Source: Ancylothrix sp036704045
Lineage (GTDB): Bacteria > Cyanobacteriota > Cyanobacteriia > Cyanobacteriales > Oscillatoriaceae
Length of the DNA: 64,000 nucleotides
NCBI GenBank assembly: GCA_036704045.1
Contig: DATNQM010000039.1
Coordinates: 62,001 to 126,000, forward strand
Reading direction: 5' to 3'
Numbering within the stretch: position 1 is the first letter of the stretch; the number at the start of each line of letters is the position of its first letter. The position numbers and the translations under genes are program-made. A model generated the notes under the pieces. That model was not told the DNA's origin. It did not search any database and worked only from the letters and a program-made list of their open reading frames with translations. Shown here one piece after another: positions 25,074-34,605 of the stretch.

Positions 25074-26618
25074 TTAGTCTCGATGGGAGACTTTTTCGAG
25101 GACTCCGACTACTACCCGGTCTCTTCCTTGCTGTTTTGCTTGGTAAAGGGCTTTGTCTGCGGTGGCGATGAGGTACTCTGGGGAGATGTCAGCGGACGGA
25201 ATGATGGTGCTGGTGCCTAAGCTTAGGGAAACTATTTTGCTGATGGGTGATTTGGTGTGGGGGATGGCTTTGTTTTTTATGGCTAGGCGAATCTCTTCGG
25301 CGGTGCTTAGGGCTATGTTTTGGTCAGCGTTTGGTAGGATGATGGCAAATTCTTCTCCTCCGTAGCGAGCGATTAAATCTGCTGGCCGGTTTATTGTGTT
25401 AGTCATGGCGCGGGCGACTTGTCTTAAACAGTCGTCTCCGGCTTGATGTCCGTAGGTGTCGTTGTAAAGTTTAAAACAATCGACGTCACATAAAATTAAG
25501 GAGAGTGGTTGATTGTTTCTTGCCATTTGTCGCCATTCTTGACTGAGAAATTGATCGAATTTTCTGCGGTTTGCTAATAGGGTTAGGCCGTCTAGGCTGG
25601 CTAAACGATGAAGTTCTTGGTTGGCTGCTTTGAGTTTTTCGTAAAGTTGGGCTTGTTGAATGGCGATAGCAATTTGGGAGGAAAATTGTCTGAGTAAGTC
25701 TATGTCTAAGTTTTCCCAGATGCGGGGTTCGGTGCAGTGGTGAGCGATTAATAGTCCCCATAAACGGTCTGTTTGAAGGATGGGTACTACTAGGTTTGAA
25801 CGAACGTGATATTCTTCTAAAAATTTAATGTAGCAAGGTTCTAGGTTGGATTTGTAGATATCGTTGGCGGTGTGGGTTCTTCCTTGTCTATAGGGCAAAA
25901 TATATTGTTCGGCAAAACATTTATCTTCTATTCTTTTATTGAGAATAGAATATTTGCTTTTAGTAACAGATTCTACGACTACTATTCCACTCCAGTCTGG
26001 TTGAAATTCGTATATCACTACTCGGTCGGTTTGTAAAAATCTGCGGACTTCTTCGACGGTGTTTTTTAATATTTCTTGGAGGTTTAAAGATTGTCTTATT
26101 TTTTCTCTCATTGCTCCGAGAATTCGTTCGCGGGCAATTTGGTTTCTAAGGGCTACTTCGATTTTTTGCTTTTGTAGGGTTTCTTCTTGAAGCTTTTGGT
26201 TTTTATTTTCAAGATTTTTGTGCAGTTTACTAAGATTTAAGTGGGTGTTGATTCTGGCTAAAAGTTCTTCGGGTTGAAAGGGTTTTGTTATGTAGTCTAC
26301 TGCGCCTATTTTAAAGGCTTTAACTTTATCCACAACTTCAGAAAGGTTACTTATAAAAATGACTGGAATGTTTTTTGTTAAGGAGTTTTGTTTTAGATTT
26401 TGGCAGGTTTCAAAGTTGTCTATTTGTTCAGGACTTGTTAGGCTTAAAATAATTAAATCTGGGTTGGTTTCTTGGGCTTTTTTTAGGCTGCTATTTCCAT
26501 CTGGGGCTGTCAAGACTTCTAAGCCTACTTGAGTTAAATAATAGGTGAGGGTTTCTATGTTGTCTAAGGTGTCATCTACAATTAAGACGACTCCTGACGA
26601 TTTTTTATTATTGTTCAT
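25074..26618 (-). CDS. REC-GAF-GGDEF diguanylate cyclase with a degenerate receiver
   Basis: 514 residues: receiver (~10-130), coiled linker, GAF (~175-320), GGDEF (~340-505). The cyclase motif is RYGGEEF, preceded by RPAD, which fits the RxxD inhibitory site five residues upstream, so c-di-GMP synthesis with product inhibition is likely. The receiver keeps the acidic pair D15-D16 and the K112 motif (TKPF), but the phospho-acceptor position reads LIILSLTSPE, with Ser59 instead of Asp. Normal phosphorylation is therefore unlikely. The GAF domain has VVIYEFQPDWSGIVVVES, as in cyanobacterial bilin-type GAFs, but the chromophore Cys is uncertain. Next to the adenylate cyclase array, same strand, 275-bp gap. 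Confidence 0.92.
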   Translation of the reverse strand: MNNNKKSSGVVLIVDDTLDNIETLTYYLTQVGLEVLTAPDGNSSLKKAQETNPDLIILSLTSPEQIDNFETCQNLKQNSLTKNIPVIFISNLSEVVDKVKAFKIGAVDYITKPFQPEELLARINTHLNLSKLHKNLENKNQKLQEETLQKQKIEVALRNQIARERILGAMREKIRQSLNLQEILKNTVEEVRRFLQTDRVVIYEFQPDWSGIVVVESVTKSKYSILNKRIEDKCFAEQYILPYRQGRTHTANDIYKSNLEPCYIKFLEEYHVRSNLVVPILQTDRLWGLLIAHHCTEPRIWENLDIDLLRQFSSQIAIAIQQAQLYEKLKAANQELHRLASLDGLTLLANRRKFDQFLSQEWRQMARNNQPLSLILCDVDCFKLYNDTYGHQAGDDCLRQVARAMTNTINRPADLIARYGGEEFAIILPNADQNIALSTAEEIRLAIKNKAIPHTKSPISKIVSLSLGTSTIIPSADISPEYLIATADKALYQAKQQGRDRVVVGVLEKVSHRD

Positions 26619-26893
26619 GTTGTTTTTGTGCTTTTGATTTTTTAGGTTTTTTTTGAATTAGAGAGAGGTGAGGTCTACTGGGGTAGGGTTGAAGGAATGT
26701 TTTTTCAATTTTTAGTTTTTAATTATAATGGATATTGATTTGGAGAGCAAAAAAAAGTATAAATATTTATATTTTAGAAAATAAAAATAAAAATATAACC
26801 CCTAATTTGATCAGAATATCTGGGGCAATATGCGGTCAGTTTTTTTTGGTTTTTGATGGTTTTACAAAGGGCGGAAATCGCATTTGTAGTAAG

Positions 26894-29800
26894 TTAAAGG
26901 CTTTGGATGCCAATGAGCAGATATGTTTGCATTTCTCCTTTTCCTTTGACCTGAATTGTACCGCGTTTTTGAAAAAGATATTTTTGTTTAAGAATATTAT
27001 AGGTGGTGGCGCTGACTTGAATGCTACCAGGGATGCCTTGAGACTCCATGCGAGATGCTGTGTTAACGGTATCTCCCCATAGGTCATAGATGAATTTTTT
27101 TAGGCCAATGACACCGGCAACAACGGGGCCGGTGTTTAGACCGATGCGGATGTCAAATGAAAAGCCGATTTCTTGGGAGAGACGGGATACTTCTTTTTGC
27201 ATATCTAAGGCCATATTGGCGACGGCTTCTGCGTGATCACTTCGGGGTATTGGTACGCCACTAACGGCCATATAGGCATCGCCAATAGTTTTAATTTTTT
27301 CTAAACCATGTCGGTCTGCAAGTTGATCAAAACTAGAGAAAATTTTGTTGAGTATTTCTACTAATTCTTGAGGTGAAATTTGGGCGGATAAGTTGGTGAA
27401 ACCAACAATATCTGCGAATAAGACGGTTGTGTCGGGAAAGCTTTCGGCTATGGGGCCGGTTTGTTGTTTTAATCTTTCGGCGATGGCTTTTGGTAAGATA
27501 TTTAAAAGTAATTTTTCTGAGTTTTCTTGTTCAATTTGGAGGATTGCTGCTGCTCTTTTGGCTTCGGTGATGTTGCGACCGGCGCCGGTAAAGCCGATGA
27601 TGTTTCCTTTTTCGTCTTTGAGGGAAACGCCGCTAAATTGATAGTCTAATAAAACTCCATTTTTGGCGATTAAATGTCCTTCTGTCCAATTGGCCGGGGT
27701 GGTATTTTCTAGGGCTTTTTGGATGCCTCTGGCGATGGTTTCTTGGTCTTCTTTTAAGAAAAAAGATAGGGCGGATCTGCCTCTGAGTTGTTCGGAATTT
27801 AGGCCGGTGACAATTTCCATTTGTTTGTTCCACTTGATGAGGTTTAAATCTAAATCAAAAACAAACATGATATCTAGTTGGGCTTCAAAAATACTTTCTT
27901 GTTCTTTGAGGGCTCTTGCTAAGGCTTCTTGGGCTTTTTTGCGTTCTGTGATGTCGGCGGTGACGGAAAGAATGCAGTGTTCTCCTCCTAAAGTAATGCG
28001 TTCGGCAGAGAGTAATCCAACAATGGTTTGACCGGATTTGATGCGAAATTCAACTTCTTGATTTCGTAGGGTACTATGTAGGCGGATAGTTTGTTGAATT
28101 TGTTCACGGTTTTCTGGATTAACCCAAAGGTTTAATTCAAGGGTTGTGCGGCCAATTACTTCGGAACGACTGTAGCCTGTAATTTTTAGGAAACCATCGC
28201 TAACATCAACGATTTTGCCATCAGAAATTCTCGTAATTGTGATGGCATTAGGGCTTTGTCTAAAGGCGGTTGAAAACTTTTGCTCGGACTCTCGGAGGGC
28301 TTTTTCTGCTGCTTTGCGTTCTGTGATATCCCGCAGGGCTACTACTCGCACTTGAGATCCTTGATAGGGTATTATTTTTGCTTCTATTTCGATATAAAAG
28401 GGTGATTTATCTTTTTTTAAGGCTATTAATTCATAAGGATTTTCTGAGCCAATGGCTATATTATCTAAAATGATAGGATAAGATTCTGGGGCAATATAGT
28501 CCAGAATGTTTGTAGGAGTTTTTTCTCCTGTTTGATAACCAAACATTCGATTAAAGGCTTCGTTACTATCTAAAATTGTTGTGCCTTCGTGAACGACAAT
28601 GCCTTCAAAAGTTGCCTCAGAAAGTCGTCTAAATCTGGTTTCACTTTGAGCTAGTTCGGCAGTACGTTCTTGAACGCGAATTTCTAAAGCTTGTTTTGCT
28701 TTTTGTAGGGCTTTTTGGGCGATAATTCGCTCTAAGTTGAGGGCGAGAGCAAAGGCGGCAGCGCTTAATAAATCGACTTCTGAAGATTCCCAGAGGCTGT
28801 GTTGTATGCAGTTGTCAAAGCCAATAAATCCAAAAAAGTCTTGTTGAACTATTAAGGGTAAAATTAAAATAGAAATAATGCCTTGAGGTTCAAGAAATTG
28901 CCGTTCTGTTATGGGAAAATCTCTGATAAAGCCGGTGACAGGTTCGCCACGAGAAAGTATGGGAATCCATCTAGGAAAATAATTTTCTAAAGGTAGGTTT
29001 TGTAAAAGGGGGTTATGAATTTGTGAGGAAATGTTGGGGGCGCACCATTCGGAATATTGACTGCTTAATAGTTGGCCGTTTGTGTGCAGGTGATTTTTAA
29101 AGAAATAGACTCTACTAGCACCGGAGGCTTGGCCGAGGGGTTCCAATATTTCAGCAGAACAATTACTGATTTCGTTGTTGGCGAGTAAGCGCCTTTGAAC
29201 TTCTACAATGGCGTCTAAATAATGTTGGCGTTTAAAGAGGGCATCTTCCGCTTTTTTGCGTTCAGAAATGTCGGTACCAATGCACAGTAAGCCGGTGAGA
29301 TTTCCTTTAGAGTCTCGTAGGGTTTTTGTTGTCCAAGAGACCCATACTCGTTGTCCGTTGCGGCGGATGTTTTCGTTTTCATTTAGGTTATTTTCTTGGT
29401 GGTTTTGCAAAATATTTTCGACTAAGTTGACTAAGTTTCTACCTGAAGATTCGGTGGGCGGTAGAATTGTTCCAAGGATGTTTTGACCGAGGATTTCGTT
29501 TTCTGTATATCCAAAAAAGCTTTGGGCAAATTCGTTAAAAAAGGTGATGTGGCCGGTGGTGTCGAGACGGACGATCATGCTATTGGCATTTTGTACGAGT
29601 TCTCGATAGTTTGTTTCATTGCGTCGTAGGGCATCTTGGACTTGCATAAGTTCAACGACATTGGTTTCGAGGTCGGAGTATAAAAGCCTTAGTTGTTGAG
29701 TCATTTGATTGAAGGTGCGAGCTAGTATATTTAGTTCGAGTAGTCTTTGTGTTGGTATTATTTGATTCCAGTCTCCTTGGGCGAGGGCGGCGGCGGCGGC

Positions 29801-30985
29801 ATTGATTCTTAGTATGGGTTTAACTATCCAACGAGAAGTGATTAATCCTAATAGAAATGCTATAAAAAATGCGGTTATACAGAGCAATATAGTGTTACGG
29901 GTATTAGTTTGTATTTGTTCGTTAAAATCGGCCTGGGGGAGAATAACTACAATTAGCCAATCGGGAATATTGAGATTATTGTTAGAATTATGAGGGGATG
30001 AAATAGAAGTAATTTGAATAAGGTAACGGTGGTTATTAAGGCTAAATTCTGAGTAAATGTTGCAAGGGCTAGTGCAGTTTTTACCCAGGGTTGTGAAGTT
30101 GCCAAATTTTTGTTTTAGATGGTTTGCTGTGGCTCGGATTAAGGTGTTATTGCTTTGGCTGGCGTGGATGCGTTTGATGGTGTTGTTTTGGAGTAGGAAG
30201 GGTTTTTGAGGGGTGGAAGAGGCTACGAGCATTCCTGTGGGTTCAATGATGAAGGTTTTGCCGGTTTTTCCTATTTTTAAACTGCGGAGAAATTCGTCGA
30301 TTTGTGAGAGGACAAGATCGGTGATAAATACGCCGGTTATGGTGCCGGTTTTGTCATAGACGGGTAAGCCGGCGGTGATGGTGAGTTGTTGTTCGGCAAA
30401 GACTGGATAAATTTCTGTCCAAACGGCTTGTTTTGCTTGTTTTGCTTTTTGATACCAAGGTCTTTGGCGGGGGTCGTAGTTTGGATTAATTTTAATTAGT
30501 TTGGTTCGGTTTCCTTTGCTATCAGTTGCGTAATGATAGCCGTCTCCGTTGGTGGTTTGATCTGTTACGACAATACGCAAGTTTTTAGATGTTTTTTCAA
30601 TGCCAATAAATTCGCCTTTTTCTGTTCCAACGGAGAGATAACTTATGGTGTTGAAGCGTTGAATTTGTTGCCAAAAATGACGTTCTAGGCTGGGTAAATC
30701 GTTAAAATTTATTTGTCCTAGTTGGTAGCTGTCTACGTTGAGTTGATTGATTAAAAGGGGGGTTGTGAGGTAAGTTTCTAGGTGGAGTTGAATACGGCTG
30801 GTTATTTCTGTGTGGAGTTGATTTGTAACGTCGTTAATGGCTTTTTGGCCGTTGGTGATGGAAAGCCAGCCGGTGAGTCCAACGGCGATAAATATTTCTA
30901 GGGTAAAGGGTACTACTAGGGCGAGGCGTATGGGTATTTTTTGTGATCGTTTTGATAGTTCAGAGATGAGAATTTTGATTAACAT
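26894..30985 (-). CDS. Transmembrane adenylate cyclase with dCache-like, HAMP, PAS and GAF domains
   Basis: 1363 residues. TM at ~22-42, a large periplasmic dCache-like sensor to ~355 (DPRQRPWYQKAKQ is a typical Cache motif), TM ~365-388, HAMP ~388-440, PAS ~465-590, GAF ~600-760, three more PAS ~785-1155, then a class III cyclase domain ~1165-1350. Catalytic residues are intact: VLFADIVGFT and IKTIGDAYM (metal Asp and base-binding Lys) and FIYDLWGDTVNTASRME (adenine-specifying Asp, plus Asn and Arg). ATP to cAMP is therefore expected. Last gene of the cyclase array, 37 bp after the DAHL cyclase. Confidence 0.93.
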   Translation of the reverse strand: MLIKILISELSKRSQKIPIRLALVVPFTLEIFIAVGLTGWLSITNGQKAINDVTNQLHTEITSRIQLHLETYLTTPLLINQLNVDSYQLGQINFNDLPSLERHFWQQIQRFNTISYLSVGTEKGEFIGIEKTSKNLRIVVTDQTTNGDGYHYATDSKGNRTKLIKINPNYDPRQRPWYQKAKQAKQAVWTEIYPVFAEQQLTITAGLPVYDKTGTITGVFITDLVLSQIDEFLRSLKIGKTGKTFIIEPTGMLVASSTPQKPFLLQNNTIKRIHASQSNNTLIRATANHLKQKFGNFTTLGKNCTSPCNIYSEFSLNNHRYLIQITSISSPHNSNNNLNIPDWLIVVILPQADFNEQIQTNTRNTILLCITAFFIAFLLGLITSRWIVKPILRINAAAAALAQGDWNQIIPTQRLLELNILARTFNQMTQQLRLLYSDLETNVVELMQVQDALRRNETNYRELVQNANSMIVRLDTTGHITFFNEFAQSFFGYTENEILGQNILGTILPPTESSGRNLVNLVENILQNHQENNLNENENIRRNGQRVWVSWTTKTLRDSKGNLTGLLCIGTDISERKKAEDALFKRQHYLDAIVEVQRRLLANNEISNCSAEILEPLGQASGASRVYFFKNHLHTNGQLLSSQYSEWCAPNISSQIHNPLLQNLPLENYFPRWIPILSRGEPVTGFIRDFPITERQFLEPQGIISILILPLIVQQDFFGFIGFDNCIQHSLWESSEVDLLSAAAFALALNLERIIAQKALQKAKQALEIRVQERTAELAQSETRFRRLSEATFEGIVVHEGTTILDSNEAFNRMFGYQTGEKTPTNILDYIAPESYPIILDNIAIGSENPYELIALKKDKSPFYIEIEAKIIPYQGSQVRVVALRDITERKAAEKALRESEQKFSTAFRQSPNAITITRISDGKIVDVSDGFLKITGYSRSEVIGRTTLELNLWVNPENREQIQQTIRLHSTLRNQEVEFRIKSGQTIVGLLSAERITLGGEHCILSVTADITERKKAQEALARALKEQESIFEAQLDIMFVFDLDLNLIKWNKQMEIVTGLNSEQLRGRSALSFFLKEDQETIARGIQKALENTTPANWTEGHLIAKNGVLLDYQFSGVSLKDEKGNIIGFTGAGRNITEAKRAAAILQIEQENSEKLLLNILPKAIAERLKQQTGPIAESFPDTTVLFADIVGFTNLSAQISPQELVEILNKIFSSFDQLADRHGLEKIKTIGDAYMAVSGVPIPRSDHAEAVANMALDMQKEVSRLSQEIGFSFDIRIGLNTGPVVAGVIGLKKFIYDLWGDTVNTASRMESQGIPGSIQVSATTYNILKQKYLFQKRGTIQVKGKGEMQTYLLIGIQSL

Positions 30986-31022
30986 TTTTATTAAGTTTCA
31001 TCTTTGTGGGGGAGGGTTTGTT

Positions 31023-33491
31023 TTAGTTTTGCTTGCCGGTGAGTAAATAGGCTATCATGTCGCCTTTGCCTTTGACGTGGATAATTCCTCTTTCTTGAAA
31101 TTGGTATTTGTGACGGAGAAGAAGGTAGGTAGGTTCGGTTACTTGTATGGAACCAGAAATGCCGTGTGATTCCATTCGAGAGGCGGTATTAACTGTGTCG
31201 CCCCAAAGGTCATAAATAAACTTTTTTAAGCCGATGACACCGGCAACAACTGGGCCGGTGTTGATGCCAATTCTAATTTTAAAGTCTATGCCTATTTCGG
31301 TGCTTAATTTGGCAAGTTCTAATTGCATATCTAGGGCCATTTCTGCTATGGCTTCGGCATGATCTTTTCTGGGCATTGGTAAGCCACCAACGACCATGTA
31401 GGCGTCTCCTATGGTTTTGATTTTTTCGAGGTCGTGCCGGTCGGCTAGTTTGTCAAAACTGGAGAATATTTGATTGAGGTTGCTGACTAATTCGGTGGGC
31501 GAAATGTGTGCAGAAAGTTGGGTGAAGCCTACAATATCTGCAAAAAGTACGGTGACTTCTTCAAAGTGATCGGCGATGGATGTGTAGTTTTGTTTGAGTC
31601 GTTCGGCTATGGGGGCCGGTAAAATATTTAAGATTAATCTTTCGACTTTTTCTTGTTCTTGTCGCAGGGCTTCTTGGGCTTGTTTTCTGTCGCTGGCTTC
31701 GATTGATAGGGCGGCTATGTATCCTAAATAACTGGCAAAGTTTTGTTCTTCTAAGGCCCATTTTCGGGCTTTTCCAACTTGTTCTAAACATACTACTCCA
31801 ACGGTGCGACCGGCAACCCTAATTGGTACGTCTAGCATGGAGGTAATGCCACAAGGAATGAGATATGATTCACAAAATTCTTTGGTGCGAGGATCGGTTC
31901 GGGCGTAGTTGGCAGCTATGGCGCGGTCTGATTCCATTGCTTTAAAATAGGCAGGAAAGTCGGCGGCTAAAATTTCTGTTCCACTGCTATGTTTTTTTAA
32001 GCTTTGTTGATATAAATTAATACATTTTAGGCAAGTTTTATCGGCGTTATAATGCCAAATACTTGCTCTTTCTACGCTTAAAGTGTGGCTGGCATTTTGG
32101 GTTATTTCTCGATAGGCTGCAATGATGTCACCGCTGTAAACTGGTTTTGACATTGCTAGTTCTACGAGGGATTCTTGTTGAATTCTTAGCCGGTTTTCGC
32201 TTTCTGTAAGGGCGGTTTCCATGCGCTTACGTCTGGTGATGTCTTCGACTGTTCCTTCGTAATAAAGTAATTTTCCGTTTGTGTCTTTTACAGAACGTGC
32301 GTTTTCAGAAATCCAAATTATTTTGCCATCTTTGCGATAAACTTGTGATTCAAATTGGGCGATGGAGCCTTTGTTTGTCATTTGGTTTATGAATTCAGCA
32401 CGCCTATTTAAATCGACATAAAGTTGAGTGGAGATGTTGGTGATAGATTCGATTAGTTCTGCTGGGCTATCATAGCCATAAATGGTTGATAATGTGGGGT
32501 TAGCGTTGAGATATTTTCCTTCGGGTGTGGTTTGAAATATGCCGTCGGTGGAGTTTTCAAATATGCTGCGATATTTTTTTTCGGCTTCTTGGGTGGCTTC
32601 TAAGGCGGTTTGAATATTTTCTTTGGCTAGGTTAACTATTGTGGCGGCGTTTCTAAGTTTTAAGATTATGTAGGCAGATATGCTACTAATTAAAACAATG
32701 GAAAACATATAAAATAGTAGGCGATAATATCCTGATGAGTTTAAGGCTTTTTCATACTCAAGGTTATAAGTCTTATAAAGTTCTTCTCCTTTTTGTGCAG
32801 TGGGTAAGGAGACTAGATTTTGTATTAGTAAATCAACTTCTGGTTTGTTTTTTAATATAACTTCTACATGAGCCACCATTAAATCTAAGTCTTTATCTTT
32901 TACTCTCAAGGAGTATTCGTTTTTATTTGCTTTAAAATTTTCTAGTTTTTCGGCAATTTTTGGGGCAATATCTTCGCTGGATGTTAAATTATACAAAAGC
33001 ACGTCTTTTAATAGGTCGTTAATGCGAATAGCCAAGATATCGTCGCCATTATTTGAGGCTTCCTGGGCTAGTTCTGTGGCTAAAACCGGCAAATAATACA
33101 AAGAGTTTTTTAAAAGGGCATTTCCTGATTTAAATTTTTCTATTAATTGTTCTTTCTTTTCTTGGACTTTTTGATAAGATTCTTTTTTTGCATTCAGTGT
33201 TTTGATGCCTTGTTCATCCATAAATTTAGGCATATTTTTTAGATTTTTTTGCAATGTTTGAATTTCTGTCACTCCTCTCACAAGCGAGTCATAATGAGTT
33301 AAAACTCCATACCTCAATTCAAAAACATCTTTATTGAGGGTTGCATCAATTTGATTAAGTCGGCGCAGAGAACCATTGTAACGGTCATGTTCAATAAAAT
33401 CTACGGACAAAAATTTGAATAATAAAAAACAAAACACCAAAAAAGACAATAGAAAAATGGCTAGTTTAACAAAATTTTTCTGATATTTCAT
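31023..33491 (-). CDS. Transmembrane adenylate cyclase with DAHL-like sensor, PAS and GAF
   Basis: 822 residues. TM ~7-29, a helical periplasmic region ~30-255 (RRLNQIDATLNKDVFELRYG and following) that resembles the DAHL sensor domain, TM ~258-278, PAS ~305-425 (IFENSTDGIFQTTPEGKYLN), GAF ~435-605, a short coil, then a class III cyclase domain ~625-815. Catalytic motifs VLFADIVGFT, IKTIGDAYM and FIYDLWGDTVNTASRME are intact, so cAMP is the expected product. The start codon overlaps the stop of the cytochrome c peroxidase gene by 4 bp (33488-33491), which implies coupled translation. PAS, GAF and cyclase regions closely resemble those of the other two cyclases. Confidence 0.93.
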   Translation of the reverse strand: MKYQKNFVKLAIFLLSFLVFCFLLFKFLSVDFIEHDRYNGSLRRLNQIDATLNKDVFELRYGVLTHYDSLVRGVTEIQTLQKNLKNMPKFMDEQGIKTLNAKKESYQKVQEKKEQLIEKFKSGNALLKNSLYYLPVLATELAQEASNNGDDILAIRINDLLKDVLLYNLTSSEDIAPKIAEKLENFKANKNEYSLRVKDKDLDLMVAHVEVILKNKPEVDLLIQNLVSLPTAQKGEELYKTYNLEYEKALNSSGYYRLLFYMFSIVLISSISAYIILKLRNAATIVNLAKENIQTALEATQEAEKKYRSIFENSTDGIFQTTPEGKYLNANPTLSTIYGYDSPAELIESITNISTQLYVDLNRRAEFINQMTNKGSIAQFESQVYRKDGKIIWISENARSVKDTNGKLLYYEGTVEDITRRKRMETALTESENRLRIQQESLVELAMSKPVYSGDIIAAYREITQNASHTLSVERASIWHYNADKTCLKCINLYQQSLKKHSSGTEILAADFPAYFKAMESDRAIAANYARTDPRTKEFCESYLIPCGITSMLDVPIRVAGRTVGVVCLEQVGKARKWALEEQNFASYLGYIAALSIEASDRKQAQEALRQEQEKVERLILNILPAPIAERLKQNYTSIADHFEEVTVLFADIVGFTQLSAHISPTELVSNLNQIFSSFDKLADRHDLEKIKTIGDAYMVVGGLPMPRKDHAEAIAEMALDMQLELAKLSTEIGIDFKIRIGINTGPVVAGVIGLKKFIYDLWGDTVNTASRMESHGISGSIQVTEPTYLLLRHKYQFQERGIIHVKGKGDMIAYLLTGKQN

Positions 33492-34546
33492 AATGACTTT
33501 CCTTGATACTCTCCCTCTAAGGTTCGCAAAAATTTCATAATTAAATCAATTTCAGATGCAGACAGATTTCGGCCCAATTGATACTTCGCCATAATAGCTA
33601 TAGCACTGTTGAGGGTTTCAGCTGAACCGTCATGAAAATAGGGAGGAGTGAGGGTAATATTTCGCAAACTGGGCACTTTAAAAACATAACGATCTTCTTC
33701 TTTTTTTGTTATAGTAAATCTCCCAAGATCCTCTTGGGTAATACCAGTGGGTTTACGGGCAAAAGGATCGCCAATAATACCAAATTTGTGAAACAAGTTT
33801 CCGCCAACATTGACACCTTGATGGCAACTGACACAACCGTATTCTTTAAAAATTTTATAGCCTTCTTTTTCTTGGCTGGTGATGGCGTTGGTATCTCCTT
33901 TTAAATATTTATCAAATGGAGAGTTTGGTGTAAATAGAGAACGCTCGAAAGTTGCTATGGCATCTTTGACATTTTCTTTGCTAATTTCTTCGGAATAAAC
34001 TTGTCTAAATAACCGGACATATTCAGAATCATTCTTAAGTTTATTTATTACATTTTTCCAACTACTCCCCATACTTGTTGGCCGAGAAATTGACCCTTCT
34101 ATTTGTTCTTCAAGGGAGTTGATGTTACCCTTCCAATTTTGTTTAAAGTTAAAACCGCTATTAAAAACTGTTGGGCTATTAAATTGCGTAAAAGTACCAT
34201 TCACACTCTCAGAAACTTTCTGCCAATCTACACCCGCTTTATTAAGATCATGGCAACTTGCACAGGAAATTTTATTATCCCCTGAAAGCTTTGGCTCGTG
34301 AAATAATTTATTTCCTAGAGCTACTTTTTCTGAATCCAGCGCTATAAAATCTGGAATGGGTTGGATTGGTTCATTTACTGTCTGCACCATTTCTTGTTCA
34401 ATTTTCTTTGTATTGGGGTAGTTGAGGGTAGGTTTTTCAAAACGAGACCAAAATAAAATTATAGTAATTATAGTAAAAACAACGACAATGGTAACTAAAG
34501 AATAATATTTTTTAGGAAAACTGTTTCCAAACGTAAAGTATTTCAT
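33488..34546 (-). CDS. Di-heme cytochrome c peroxidase (CcpA/MauG family), membrane-anchored
   Basis: 352 residues. One N-terminal hydrophobic anchor (~16-33) would place the protein in the periplasm or lumen. Two c-type heme sites: CASCH (C95, C98, H99) and CVSCH (C238, C241, H242). Also typical are LGNKLFHEPKLSGD before heme 1, NSPTVFNSGFNFKQNWKG between hemes, and VPSLRNITLTPPYFHDGSAETL at the C-terminus. These fit bacterial di-heme peroxidases, which reduce H2O2 with electrons from small c-type cytochromes or related donors. It lies 59 bp after the CHASE4 cyclase gene and overlaps the DAHL cyclase gene by 4 bp. Confidence 0.94.
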   Translation of the reverse strand: MKYFTFGNSFPKKYYSLVTIVVVFTIITIILFWSRFEKPTLNYPNTKKIEQEMVQTVNEPIQPIPDFIALDSEKVALGNKLFHEPKLSGDNKISCASCHDLNKAGVDWQKVSESVNGTFTQFNSPTVFNSGFNFKQNWKGNINSLEEQIEGSISRPTSMGSSWKNVINKLKNDSEYVRLFRQVYSEEISKENVKDAIATFERSLFTPNSPFDKYLKGDTNAITSQEKEGYKIFKEYGCVSCHQGVNVGGNLFHKFGIIGDPFARKPTGITQEDLGRFTITKKEEDRYVFKVPSLRNITLTPPYFHDGSAETLNSAIAIMAKYQLGRNLSASEIDLIMKFLRTLEGEYQGKSL

Positions 34547-34605
34547 AAAGCCTCTGATTAACAGCCTATCGCAATCAACAATAACACCCCGATTTTACTT
34601 CTATA

